Shown here: positions 25,658-34,083 of the stretch, piece after piece
Numbering within the stretch: the first letter of the stretch is position 1
How the letters are laid out: each line of letters opens with the position of its first letter
Origin: Treponema sp. UBA937
GTDB lineage: Bacteria > Spirochaetota > Spirochaetia > Treponematales > Breznakiellaceae
NCBI GenBank assembly: GCA_002293455.1
Contig: DBDH01000079.1
Location: 4,616 to 61,463 of the forward strand
Length of the DNA stretch: 56,848 bases
Direction of reading: 5' to 3'
The notes under the pieces: model-generated
Told to the model about the DNA's origin: nothing
The model's input: only the letters and a program-made list of their open reading frames with translations
The model's database searches: none
Position numbers and translations under genes: made by a program

Positions 25658-26929
25658 ATGACAGAGGTGTTATCAATCGTGTTAGGCGGCGGAAAGGGGA
25701 CGAGGCTTTTTCCTCTTACTCAGGCTAGGGCGAAACCGGCGGTACCGTTTGGAGGAAAATATCGTCTGGTGGATATTCCTATTTCAAACTGCATTAATGC
25801 CAATCTTCGTCAAATTTATATTTTAACGCAGTTCAATTCCGCGTCTCTGCATCTGCACCTTTCACAAGCCTACACCTTTGATTCTTTTTCCAAGGGCTTT
25901 GTCGAAATCCTTGCTGCCGAACAAACCTTTGAACATTCCGGCTGGTATGAAGGTACTGCCGACGCGGTAAGAAAAAACTTCGTTCATTTCCGTACCCAAA
26001 ATCCTGATTATTATCTTATCCTTTCGGGAGATCAGCTTTACCGGATGGATTTACAGGATTTGCTTGATCAGCATAAAAAATCAGGCGCCGCGATTACTAT
26101 TGCCTGTACGAATGTTACCCGTGATGATGCCAGTCAGTTGGGAATTCTCAAGGCAAATAAAAACAATGATATTGTCGAGTTTATGGAAAAACCGGGGTCT
26201 ACGAAAGATATTTCAGATTTCAAGATTCCCCAGGAACTAAAGACTGAAAAAAACGGAAAAGCTGATTATCTGGCTTCCATGGGAATTTATGTTTTCAATG
26301 CCGCCGCCATGGAAGAATGTCTTGCCAATGAATTTACCGATTTTGGCAAGGAAATTATTCCGGCGGCCATCAACCGCCTCAAGGTTAACGCGTATCAGTT
26401 CAACGGTTATTGGGAAGATATTGGAACCATCAAGAATTTTTATGAAGCGAATCTGGATCTTACCACGTTGACTCCCAAGTTCGATTTTTATTACGAAACG
26501 ATGCCGATTTATACGCGTATGAGAAATCTGCCCCCTTCCAAGATGAATTTCAGCAATATGAATCAATCTATCGCGGCGGAAGGCTGTATCATCACCAACG
26601 CGTCTATTTCCAATTCGATTGTCGGAGTGCGAACGATTATCGAGTCCGGCGCGAGCCTGAACGGTGTTGTCTGCATGGGTTCCGATTATTACGAGTCCGA
26701 TGCTCAGCGAAGGCAAAATGCCGATAACCGTATTCCCAATATCGGCATCGGCAAGGGAGCGATCATTAAAGGCGCCATTATCGACAAGAACGCTTATATC
26801 GGAGAAGGATGCAGAATCGGTATAGACGATATTAGCCGTGTTGACGGCGATTACGGAAACTATCACATTGTGGACGGAATTATCGTCATTCCCAAAAACG
26901 CGGTGTTGTATCCGGGAACGGTAATATAA
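25658..26929 (+). CDS. glgC: Glucose-1-phosphate adenylyltransferase
   Basis: 423 residues; makes ADP-glucose from ATP and glucose 1-phosphate for glycogen synthesis. LGGGKGTRLFPLTQARAKPAVPFGGKYRLVDIPISN is the nucleotidyl-transferase signature, SGDQLYRMD carries the catalytic Asp, and from about residue 290 a left-handed beta-helix (hexapeptide repeats such as IGIGKGAIIKGAII) forms the regulatory domain. I chose ATG 25658 because GGAGG at 25648-25652 is correctly spaced to it; the in-frame ATG at 25646 would contain that site. No other glycogen gene is present. Confidence 0.92.
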   Translation: MTEVLSIVLGGGKGTRLFPLTQARAKPAVPFGGKYRLVDIPISNCINANLRQIYILTQFNSASLHLHLSQAYTFDSFSKGFVEILAAEQTFEHSGWYEGTADAVRKNFVHFRTQNPDYYLILSGDQLYRMDLQDLLDQHKKSGAAITIACTNVTRDDASQLGILKANKNNDIVEFMEKPGSTKDISDFKIPQELKTEKNGKADYLASMGIYVFNAAAMEECLANEFTDFGKEIIPAAINRLKVNAYQFNGYWEDIGTIKNFYEANLDLTTLTPKFDFYYETMPIYTRMRNLPPSKMNFSNMNQSIAAEGCIITNASISNSIVGVRTIIESGASLNGVVCMGSDYYESDAQRRQNADNRIPNIGIGKGAIIKGAIIDKNAYIGEGCRIGIDDISRVDGDYGNYHIVDGIIVIPKNAVLYPGTVI

Positions 26930-27390
26930 AAGAGAAGACAAAAAGGCGGTGAACAAAGAGAAAACCTGTTTTTTACTCATTATCACTTGAGGCAATTGCA
27001 AAACTAACCCAAACCGTAGGTTCGCGGTTTTTGCAAGAGGCTCACTTATTTGCCCATTACTTTTTTGCTTCTTTTTCATCTCCAAAAGCCCTCGAAAAAA
27101 ATGTTTGAATCTGAAAAAATTCTTGCGTTTTTTGTTCTTTGTTGATATACTATCGCCATGAAAAGATTTAATCTTCTCTTTTCATTGTTCAAGCAAGCAA
27201 ATTGTGTGACTGGTCTTTTGTCTTTATCAAGTCGCTAATAGCTTTTTTTCACTTTTTCTTTTCTCATTTTTGATATTCAGTCTTTTGGCTTCGTGATATC
27301 AAGGTCCCTTTGAGGGAGCTTAACCCAAATTAGCCCTTTTGAGGTAAAACTTTGCCAAGGGTAAAGGGCGTGTATGAAAAGGAACGATGT
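26930..27390 (+). promoter_or_regulatory. Long intergenic region with hairpins, a promoter and a structured leader
   Basis: 461 bases without an assigned gene. At 26998-27041 arms TTGCAAAA and TTTTGCAA enclose AAACCG/CGGTTT, a possible glgC-terminator-like structure without a clean T-run. TTGCGT (27123-27128) and TATACT (27146-27151), 17 bases apart, form a promoter. The leader has two hairpins: TCCC/GGGA near 27304-27317, and GCCCTTT (27333-27339) with AAAGGGC (27363-27369), which encloses GGTAA/TTGCC. The last one sits just before the ribosome binding site of the lipoprotein gene. No known riboswitch class is recognised. Confidence 0.45.
27159..27239 (+). CDS. Possible 26-residue leader ORF
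   Basis: ATG at 27159 begins seven bases after the TATACT box and would be leaderless. It runs 26 codons to TAA: MKRFNLLFSLFKQANCVTGL plus six more residues. It is basic at the start and partly hydrophobic. It may be a leader peptide controlling the structured region before the lipoprotein gene, or chance. Confidence 0.25.
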
Positions 27391-28446
27391 ATGAAGAACA
27401 TGTTCAAAGTATTCGGGATTATTATTACGGTAATGATCGTATTGCTCGCGGTTGGATGCGGAGGTATCACCCCGAAGGATCCGGATGGTGACAATGAAGC
27501 TCCGTCTACCAGCGGCAGATTAACCGTTACCGGTCTTGATGCTTATAATGGCTATTATATTATTGCTCAGGGCGCGACGAATGATGAAGAGATGCTCTTC
27601 GCCGGTAGAGGGATAAATATTTCAAAAGAAACTTTCACCGGCACAAAAATTGTCAGCGGTCAAGCTGTACTGAATGTTTGGAAAGTGATACATGAAGATG
27701 ACGAAACTCCAGAATTGAAATCTTACAACGGAAGTAATTGGGCAGGGTTTTATGCGTATATTTTTAGAGATTCAATTTTTTCTCCCGAAAATGATATTGC
27801 CAAGGGAGGAGTATATGCTGGAGAAATATACCCCGTAATCTTTAGCAATGGAGTCGCCACTGCCGCAATTTCAAATGTAGCAGAAGCAGAAGAAGGTCAG
27901 GCTGAAGGACCACCTTCCGTACCAGCCGCATTACAGGGTACATGGGAAGATGTTGCTGGTACCGGTAAAGTAGTTCTTACCGACACAACTTTCACATTTA
28001 CTATGTATGGACCGCCAGACTCAACATTTACTGTAGGCGACCTTAGATTCGCAACGATAAGTAAGAAGGTGTATTTAAAAGCGGGAATTTCATCATTACT
28101 GGATGCTTATGAGGCAAACCTTGCTCCATTAGGAATTACAGAGAGTGATCTTGATGATATTGTTAACGCAATTCTCGATGATACCTTGGATGCGCTTATT
28201 GACACATTGAATTTACAAGATGAATCCGTCCTTGACCCTTATCTTGCTGAATTAGATGATATAAAATTATTTCTTGACACAGTAGATACTATCTATGGCT
28301 TTGACGGAAAAGTAACAGCAACGGATGGATTCTTTGATTATGATTATGAGATTGGAGATTCAGTAAATGATCAAACGGATGGTCCAATTGCAATACATCA
28401 AGACGGTACGATGTCTGCTTTCAGCTATCTTTTCGAAAAACAATAG
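27391..28446 (+). CDS. Lipoprotein of unknown function
   Basis: 351 residues from ATG 27391, which has AAGGAA upstream; a longer frame to 27352 lacks one. The signal peptide ends LLAVGC, a good lipobox. An N-terminal module (RLTVTGLDAYNGYYIIAQG) resembles a domain common in secreted treponemal proteins. After a Pro-rich linker near 180, LQGTWEDVAGTGKVVLTDTTFTF opens a lipocalin-like, beta-rich module interrupted by a long helical insertion. Probably exposed on the cell envelope; no enzyme motif is visible. Confidence 0.6.
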   Translation: MKNMFKVFGIIITVMIVLLAVGCGGITPKDPDGDNEAPSTSGRLTVTGLDAYNGYYIIAQGATNDEEMLFAGRGINISKETFTGTKIVSGQAVLNVWKVIHEDDETPELKSYNGSNWAGFYAYIFRDSIFSPENDIAKGGVYAGEIYPVIFSNGVATAAISNVAEAEEGQAEGPPSVPAALQGTWEDVAGTGKVVLTDTTFTFTMYGPPDSTFTVGDLRFATISKKVYLKAGISSLLDAYEANLAPLGITESDLDDIVNAILDDTLDALIDTLNLQDESVLDPYLAELDDIKLFLDTVDTIYGFDGKVTATDGFFDYDYEIGDSVNDQTDGPIAIHQDGTMSAFSYLFEKQ

Positions 28447-28467
28447 CGAGTAACAAAACGAGAAATT

Positions 28468-28510
28468 AGCAGGTAACAATTAGTAATGCTTCATTTCTTT
28501 GTTACCTGCT
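28468..28510 (+). terminator. 12-base inverted repeat between convergent genes
   Basis: AGCAGGTAACAA (28468-28479) and its exact complement (28499-28510) enclose a 19-base loop. The right arm contains the stop codon of the Fic gene. It may terminate both convergent genes, though T-runs are weak. The same 13-base word AGCAGGTAACAAT occurs again at 29667-29679. Confidence 0.45.
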
Positions 28511-29599
28511 TGGTGTTTGTTGCTTGATTTTCCAGTGTCCCGTTTTGTCGGAGCCAATACGTTCGATTCGGTTTTCAGTTTTAAGAATATCAAGCTGTCG
28601 ATATATTGTTCTTTCTGTAACGGACAATATTTGAGCCATTTCTTTAACGGTAATGTATGGCTGCTGTGTTATCAGTTCAATGATTTTGTTTTTTACACTG
28701 ACATTTTGACTGACATTTACACTGACATTCGTATTGGTTAAATCAGGGTCATCTTTTGCTTCCATGAAGTCTGGAATTTCGCCTTTGGCAAACTTGATCA
28801 GTGTTGTGAGTTTCTTTTCCAGAATCGAAGAAATATAGTCAACAAGGGGCTGTATTTGTTCCAGCGCCGCGTTTGCTCCATCGTAAGGGATTTTGCCTGT
28901 GAGCAGATCGCATTGATGCAAAGCGTCCAAATACTGTTCACGGTCGTCGGTGCGGATGACAATCATAGGGTAATTGTGCCGCAAAAGGGTATAATTTACC
29001 AAAAGCCGGGCAATCCGGCCGTTGCCGTCTTCAAATGGGTGAATGCGGATATAGCGGTAATGAAGCAACGCGGCGAGCTCTTCCGCTTTCATGATTCCTG
29101 ATTCTTCTTCGCCGCGGTACCAGCGCACCAGATCACTCATCAATTGCGGCGTTTCTTCGGGAGACGCATAGTCAAATAGTTCACCGGTGGACGTGATTAC
29201 CGAATTGAGACGTGTTTTATACACGCCGACATGTATTTTGTAACGATAATCGCCGTCACGGCTGGTTTTGTAAAAATCACGAACGAGAATTATTCTGTTT
29301 AACTCACGGATAAACATTTCAGACAGCATTTTGTCCTTATCCCGGGCTGTCGATTTCATCCATTCAAGACCGATATTATGAGCTTTCATTTCCTCATAAT
29401 CCTGCATTTTTGCACTGCCCATAGTACCGCCAAAAAGCAGGAGCATCTTGGTCTGGCCATAAGTGAGCGTATTGCCTTCCAGATGATTGGAATTGTAGTT
29501 GAAGTCTACCAAGAATTGCTGGCGTATGTCCCGTTCTTTTTGTTCGCTGAGCGGCTGTAAAGACTGCCATTCCCTGTATAATTGCGGTATGTTGTTCAT
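28502..29599 (-). CDS. Fic-domain protein (class II-like, N-terminal inhibitory motif)
   Basis: 365 residues from ATG 29599, with GGAG eight bases upstream. The catalytic HPFEDGNGRIAR (about 187-198) matches the Fic consensus HPFx[D/E]GNGRxxR, so the protein should transfer AMP or a related group to a target hydroxyl. SNHLEGN near residue 37 matches the inhibitory [S/T]xxxE[G/N] helix placed before the Fic core, typical of class II. A helix-turn-helix-like segment (PYITVKEMAQILSVTERTIYRQLDIL) closes the protein. It follows the Clp ATPase gene by 15 bases on the same strand. The target is unknown. Confidence 0.88.
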   Translation of the reverse strand: MNNIPQLYREWQSLQPLSEQKERDIRQQFLVDFNYNSNHLEGNTLTYGQTKMLLLFGGTMGSAKMQDYEEMKAHNIGLEWMKSTARDKDKMLSEMFIRELNRIILVRDFYKTSRDGDYRYKIHVGVYKTRLNSVITSTGELFDYASPEETPQLMSDLVRWYRGEEESGIMKAEELAALLHYRYIRIHPFEDGNGRIARLLVNYTLLRHNYPMIVIRTDDREQYLDALHQCDLLTGKIPYDGANAALEQIQPLVDYISSILEKKLTTLIKFAKGEIPDFMEAKDDPDLTNTNVSVNVSQNVSVKNKIIELITQQPYITVKEMAQILSVTERTIYRQLDILKTENRIERIGSDKTGHWKIKQQTPSR

Positions 29600-29614
29600 G
29601 TTCAACGCTCCAAA

Positions 29615-32086
29615 CTAAGTGCTGACCGTTACTTGCTCACTGTTAACGGTTACCTGCCCGCTGCTCATTGTTACCTGCTCAGCGTCTTTGTACCGGATAT
29701 GAATTTTCCCGTTTCGGACAACGGCATGAAAGACGCATCCCGCGTGATACGCGGCTTCCAAAAATAAGACCGATAATGGATCTTCCAGTTCTTTTTGGAT
29801 GCATCTTCTCATAGGGCGGGCTCCATATTTGGGATCCCAGCCTTTTTCCATCAAAAAGCGTTTCGCCGAATGGGAAACTTTCAGCATGTATCCCTGACCG
29901 GAGACGCGCCGGTATAAATCTTCAAGCTGTAAATCAAGAATGGCTTCAATCTGCTTTTGATCAAGAGCGTGAAACACTACTACATCATCCACACGATTGA
30001 TGAATTCGGGATTAAACAACTTCTTGAGTTCCGTAAGGGCCGCGGCGCGGATTTCTTCGGTATTCATCATTTCGCTGCTACTCTTAAAACCGATGCGCAT
30101 ATCCATCGTTATTTCTCTCGCTCCCGCGTTGCTCGTCATAATAATAACGGTATTCCTGAAACTTACCGTGTGTCCCAAATTATCCTTTAGTTCGCCTTCT
30201 TCCAATACTTGCAGAAGAAGATTGAAAACATCGCGGTGGGCTTTTTCGATTTCATCAAATAAAATAACCCGGTAAGGATTCCGCCGAATTTGTTCGGTGA
30301 GGATTCCGCCTTCTTCATAACCGACATAGCCCGGAGGAGCGCCAACCAGGCGGGACACGTTATGTTTTTCCATAAAATCCGACATATCGATTCTGACAAG
30401 AGCTTCTTTTGTCCCGAAAAGATATTCCGCCAAGGCCTTTGCCAAAAGTGTTTTTCCGACTCCCGTGGGACCAAGAAAAATAAAAGAACCCATAGGTCTT
30501 TCGGGAGAAGAGATTCCGGAACGGGAACGCCTTACCGACGCCGCAATCCTGCTGATGGCTTCATCCTGGCCGACAATCGTTTTATGCAGTTCATGCTCAA
30601 TCCGGACCAAGCGCTTCGACTCCTGTTCCCGCAAACGCGTTACAGGAATGCCGGTACTTTCAGAAACCACTTTCCTGACATCGTCTTCAGTAACAGCGAT
30701 GTATGGAACATTCAATGAAGCTGCCGGCGAATCCCGCCGCGATGCTGTCCGATAGTCAAGTTTCCTCATGGCGCCGGCTTCATCGAGAATATCGATAACT
30801 TTATCGGGCATAGTCCGCTCTGTAATGTAACGTTCAGCCAAACCCGCCGCGGCAAAAACCGCTTCATCGGTATATTTAACACCATGAAATTTTTCATACC
30901 GGGTTTTAATGCCTTTAAGAATCGCGATGGTTTCATCAAAATCCGGCTCATCAACAATAATGGTTTGGAAACGCCGGTCCAGGGCCGCGTCCTTTTCAAA
31001 ATGTTTCCGGTATTCCCGTAATGTAGACGCGCCAATACATTGAATGTCTCCCCTGGACAAAGCAGGCTTCAGCATGTTCGATGCATCAATCGTTCCTTCC
31101 GCCCCTCCTGCTCCGATAAGCGTATGAATCTCATCAATAAATAAAATGATATTTCCCGCAAGCGCAATTTCCTTCATCATATTCTTGAGCCGTTCTTCAA
31201 ATTCTCCGCGGTATTTGGTGCCTGCTACAACAGAACCAAGGTCAAGCGATAAAATTCTGCGGCCCGTAAGAAGCGGAGGAGCATCATCGCCCGAAAGAAT
31301 ATAAGCAATTCCTTCCACAATCGCCGTTTTCCCGACGCCGGGCTCTCCGACCAAAAGAGGGTTATTTTTCGTTCTTCTCGCCAAAATACGGACAGCCCGG
31401 TTAATTTCATTCGTTCTTCCGATTACGGGATCCAGCTTCCCTTCCCTGGCAAGGGCGGTTAAATCTCTTGTAAACTCATCCAAGGTCGGAGTTGAAAGAA
31501 TCTTTTCCCGCTGTCCGGAATGGAACACCTTTGCGGAGTAAGAGGATACCATCATTTCCGGATTCTTTTGGAGCTTGTGATCATAAACAGCATATTCTTC
31601 AAAAGAATAAAATTCCTCAGCCGTCTGAGCGGAATTACTTTGCCGCTTAGGGAACATTATCTGTAAAACAACCTTAAACGCATCCGATGTAACCCCTCGC
31701 CGATTCAAGTAGTCGGTAACAGAAGAAACCCGTTCCATTAAAGACGCAAGCATCAAATGTTCCGTACCGATCAATTCGTTGCCCATATATTTTGCTTCTT
31801 CAACGGCGATTTCAAGCATACGGCGGGTTCGTTTTGAAGATTGTATCTCCCCAGAAACCGACGGTTCTATTTTCTTGAGAAGTTCCGCTTCAAGAGTATA
31901 ATAGAATTCATCCATGTCAATTCTGAGAAAAATCAAAACATCGCAGGCTGTACCTTTCCCTTCCCTGAGAATAGACATGACAATATGCTCCGGAAACAAC
32001 TGCTGCGAATTTAATCTTTTTGCTTCATTTTGGGCATCTACCTTCAGGATTTTTTGCGCCCGTTTGGTTAATCCTCTAAACAACAT
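29615..32086 (-). CDS. Clp protease ATP-binding subunit (ClpC/ClpA type)
   Basis: 823-residue AAA+ unfoldase. Clp N domain repeats at 1-150; D1 with GEPGVGKTA and LFIDEIHTLIGAGGAEG; D2 with LGPTGVGKTLLAK and ILFDEIEKAHRDVFN. DMRIGFKS in D2 carries an IGF-type loop, the ClpP-docking signature, so it should feed a ClpP peptidase not found in this window. The linker between D1 and D2 is short, without the long coiled-coil M domain of ClpB. The C-terminus has an extra tail of three QVT[M/V] heptads encoded by a 21-base tandem repeat. The start codon has GAGG only three bases upstream. Confidence 0.9.
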   Translation of the reverse strand: MLFRGLTKRAQKILKVDAQNEAKRLNSQQLFPEHIVMSILREGKGTACDVLIFLRIDMDEFYYTLEAELLKKIEPSVSGEIQSSKRTRRMLEIAVEEAKYMGNELIGTEHLMLASLMERVSSVTDYLNRRGVTSDAFKVVLQIMFPKRQSNSAQTAEEFYSFEEYAVYDHKLQKNPEMMVSSYSAKVFHSGQREKILSTPTLDEFTRDLTALAREGKLDPVIGRTNEINRAVRILARRTKNNPLLVGEPGVGKTAIVEGIAYILSGDDAPPLLTGRRILSLDLGSVVAGTKYRGEFEERLKNMMKEIALAGNIILFIDEIHTLIGAGGAEGTIDASNMLKPALSRGDIQCIGASTLREYRKHFEKDAALDRRFQTIIVDEPDFDETIAILKGIKTRYEKFHGVKYTDEAVFAAAGLAERYITERTMPDKVIDILDEAGAMRKLDYRTASRRDSPAASLNVPYIAVTEDDVRKVVSESTGIPVTRLREQESKRLVRIEHELHKTIVGQDEAISRIAASVRRSRSGISSPERPMGSFIFLGPTGVGKTLLAKALAEYLFGTKEALVRIDMSDFMEKHNVSRLVGAPPGYVGYEEGGILTEQIRRNPYRVILFDEIEKAHRDVFNLLLQVLEEGELKDNLGHTVSFRNTVIIMTSNAGAREITMDMRIGFKSSSEMMNTEEIRAAALTELKKLFNPEFINRVDDVVVFHALDQKQIEAILDLQLEDLYRRVSGQGYMLKVSHSAKRFLMEKGWDPKYGARPMRRCIQKELEDPLSVLFLEAAYHAGCVFHAVVRNGKIHIRYKDAEQVTMSSGQVTVNSEQVTVST
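29617..29685 (-). repeat. Three 21-base tandem repeats forming the Clp C-terminal tail
   Basis: On the minus strand three 21-base units begin CAGGTAACAATG, CAGGTAACCGTT and CAAGTAACGGTC. They encode QVTMSSG, QVTVNSE and QVTVST then stop. The DNA contains words of the dispersed repeat also seen at 28468-28510 and 14997-15015, suggesting that the repeat entered the 3-prime end of the gene. Confidence 0.65.
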
Positions 32087-32097
32087 CGGCCTCTTCA

Positions 32098-32135
32098 GTT
32101 AACTATGATTAACTTGACGCTAACCATAATTAACC
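32098..32135 (-). promoter_or_regulatory. Four helically phased heptad repeats before the Clp gene
   Basis: Reading on the minus strand: GGTTAAT (32135-32129), GGTTAGC (32125-32119), AGTTAAT (32114-32108), AGTTAAC (32104-32098). Start-to-start distances are 10, 11 and 10 bases. The pairs with 3-base spacers have the geometry of CtsR operators (direct heptads GGTCAAA with a 3-base gap), but the sequence differs. They end just before the ribosome binding site. No ctsR gene is in the window. Confidence 0.45.
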
Positions 32136-32246
32136 TTAATCCGATTGAGCGCTTATTTCAAGAATCTTCCGATATTTTTTATGAATTACTGAACGGTGGT
32201 CTAGATAATTCGCGAAATGCCCCTCGCTTATCTGCAAAAACTGTGC

Positions 32247-32252
32247 TATAAT
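32247..32252 (+). promoter_or_regulatory. Extended -10 box of the Septu-like operon
   Basis: TGCTATAAT (TG at 32244-32245, TATAAT at 32247-32252) is an extended -10 element; the -35 position is weak. It gives a leader of about 25 bases to the ATG at 32286. Confidence 0.45.
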
Positions 32253-32285
32253 GAAGAACGGTTTGAATCTTATAGAGGAATAAAT

Positions 32286-33497
32286 ATGGCAGGATATATA
32301 GCATGTATTACCGGTATAATTCCGCATACTCATAAATCGGTTTATATTCCGCTTAACGGAAAAAATCTTATTATCACGGGCGGAAATGGTTCCGGGAAGA
32401 CTTCGTTTATTCGTGATGCTTACGACAAAACAGTGTTGTTGATTGTTGATAAAAAACAGGCTGATTTACCGGGGTTAAAAAAGGATTTGCAGCATTTAAC
32501 ACAGACATTGGCAAGATTATCCAAAGGCACCTCTCAATATGATAATTACGCAAAGAGTGTGGCACTAAGAAAAAATGAAATAGAAAAAATCGAAAATGAA
32601 CTACAGCTCATCATTCCGAATAATGTTGAGTTTTCATTAAAATATGATGACAGACAGGCGGTGGTTCTCTATTTTGAAGATAAGCGGCTTGCAAATATTA
32701 CAGAGGCAAAAACAGCCCAAGGACTTCAAACCGAAATTGAAGAGAATCTAAAAACGGCGCATGGTCAAAACGTTGGAAGCAAACTGGAACAGCATCTCCT
32801 TAATATGCGGACGAGGCGTTCTTTTGCAATAACCGAAGATGATGATCAGGCTCTGGTTGAAAAAATTGATACATGGTTTGCGGAGTTTGAAAAAAACTTA
32901 AAGCATTTATTTGAAGACGAATCCACTGTACTACTTTTTGATTCAAGCAATAACAAATTTTCGATACAGCAGGATGATAAACCGCCATACACTTTTCAAA
33001 CCCTTTCCGCGGGGTATCGGGCGATTTTTGATATCTATGCCGATTTACTCATGCGGACGGAATATTTTAAAGTGAGTCCCGCGGCATTGGAAGGAGTGGT
33101 ATTTATCGACGAGATCGATTCACATCTTCATGTATCATTACAGCGTTTAATATTGCCCTTCTTTACGGAATCGTTTCCTAATATTCAATTTATTGTCACC
33201 ACTCATTCGCCTTTTGTGCTTATGTCAACCAGGAATACCGTTGTGTATGATCTGGGAAAAGAGGAACCCTATAGTATCTCTCAGGCAAGATCACAGAATG
33301 AGATATTACACGATTATTTAGGCGTCCCCACAGTAATGCCCGTATGGGCGGAAAAAAATCTTGCTGAGATTCTTAATAAATACATAAAAAGTGAACCGGA
33401 ACATATATCTCTTTCTGCGTTAAAAGAAGAATTAACAAAAGCCGGACTGGAAGAATATTTTCCCGAATCCACGGTAAAGATACTGGAGAATCAATAA
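32286..33497 (+). CDS. AAA/ABC-type ATPase, PtuA-like (Septu defence family)
   Basis: 403 residues, SMC/OLD-like ATPase. Walker A is ITGGNGSGKTSFIRD (about 30-44), followed by a coiled-coil-prone stretch (KKDLQHLTQTLARLS to KIENELQLI). The signature is LSAGYRAIFDIYADL, the LSAGY variant typical of this group. Walker B is GVVFIDEIDSHLH, then a switch TTHSPFVL. GAGGA precedes ATG 32286; the frame extends to 32217 but that start is upstream of the promoter. The pairing with an HNH gene in a TAATG overlap matches PtuA-PtuB. AT-rich, probably acquired. No reverse transcriptase gene, so not a retron. Confidence 0.78.
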   Translation: MAGYIACITGIIPHTHKSVYIPLNGKNLIITGGNGSGKTSFIRDAYDKTVLLIVDKKQADLPGLKKDLQHLTQTLARLSKGTSQYDNYAKSVALRKNEIEKIENELQLIIPNNVEFSLKYDDRQAVVLYFEDKRLANITEAKTAQGLQTEIEENLKTAHGQNVGSKLEQHLLNMRTRRSFAITEDDDQALVEKIDTWFAEFEKNLKHLFEDESTVLLFDSSNNKFSIQQDDKPPYTFQTLSAGYRAIFDIYADLLMRTEYFKVSPAALEGVVFIDEIDSHLHVSLQRLILPFFTESFPNIQFIVTTHSPFVLMSTRNTVVYDLGKEEPYSISQARSQNEILHDYLGVPTVMPVWAEKNLAEILNKYIKSEPEHISLSALKEELTKAGLEEYFPESTVKILENQ

Positions 33498-34075
33498 TGA
33501 TAGCTTTGGTTCGTCCCGAATGTCCCAATCCCGAAGCTCTTGCTGCCGAAAACTATAAGGATCCTATCAATAAAGCGGCTTTACAAGAATCAACATCAGG
33601 AAAGTGCATGTACTGTGAAAGCAAATTTGAAGGAACCAGTTATCCTCATGTAGAGCATATTAAACCCAAAGCAACATTTCCCGAACTTGAATTTTCGTGG
33701 GATAACCTTGGTTTTTGCTGTCAGATCTGTAATACCAATAAAAACAATAAGTATGATGACTCAATGCCTTTTATAAACCCCTACGATGAAAACCCAAAAG
33801 AGCATCTTGTATTTTTGGGACATTTTCTTTTTCCGAAGCATGGCTCGGATAGAGGCGAGTACACCATAGATAAATTACAATTAAACAGAGCCGGATTAGT
33901 GGAAAGGCGTAAAGAAAAACTTGACAGCCTCAATATAATGATTAAAGCTGCTTTCAGAACTGCAAACGAATCATTGCGGAACCAGGCAATTGAGGAAGTA
34001 AAAAAAGAAGCTGAAAAAGACAAGGAATACTCAGCAATGGCCGAGAGTGCATTGCTCGCTCAGCGCATACTATAA
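33497..34075 (+). CDS. HNH endonuclease, PtuB-like
   Basis: 192 residues. TSGKCMYCESKF gives the first zinc CxxC, PHVEHIKPKATFPEL the catalytic His (VEHIKPK), WDNLGFCCQICNTNKNNK the second CxxC and the central Asn residues, then PFINPYDENPKEHL. This is the arrangement of HNH nucleases that partner SMC-like ATPases in Septu and related systems. The C-terminal 70 residues are helical and charged. Its ATG overlaps the ATPase stop by one base. In such systems the ATPase is thought to restrain or activate the nuclease during phage infection; here this is inferred. Confidence 0.78.
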   Translation: MIALVRPECPNPEALAAENYKDPINKAALQESTSGKCMYCESKFEGTSYPHVEHIKPKATFPELEFSWDNLGFCCQICNTNKNNKYDDSMPFINPYDENPKEHLVFLGHFLFPKHGSDRGEYTIDKLQLNRAGLVERRKEKLDSLNIMIKAAFRTANESLRNQAIEEVKKEAEKDKEYSAMAESALLAQRIL

Positions 34076-34083
34076 CATAGAAC

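Noticed and set aside
26237..27085. Antisense open frame of 282 codons opposite glgC
   Set aside because: It is opposite a well-supported enzyme gene, has no ribosome binding site and shows no recognisable domain.
29617..29685. CRISPR array made of the short repeats near the Clp gene, or at 38870 or 56720
   Set aside because: These are contiguous in-frame tandem repeats with no unique spacers; the Cas2-like gene does not change that.
32087..34075. Retron, using the ATPase/HNH pair as effector
   Set aside because: No reverse transcriptase frame and no msr/msd-like inverted repeats are present around the pair.
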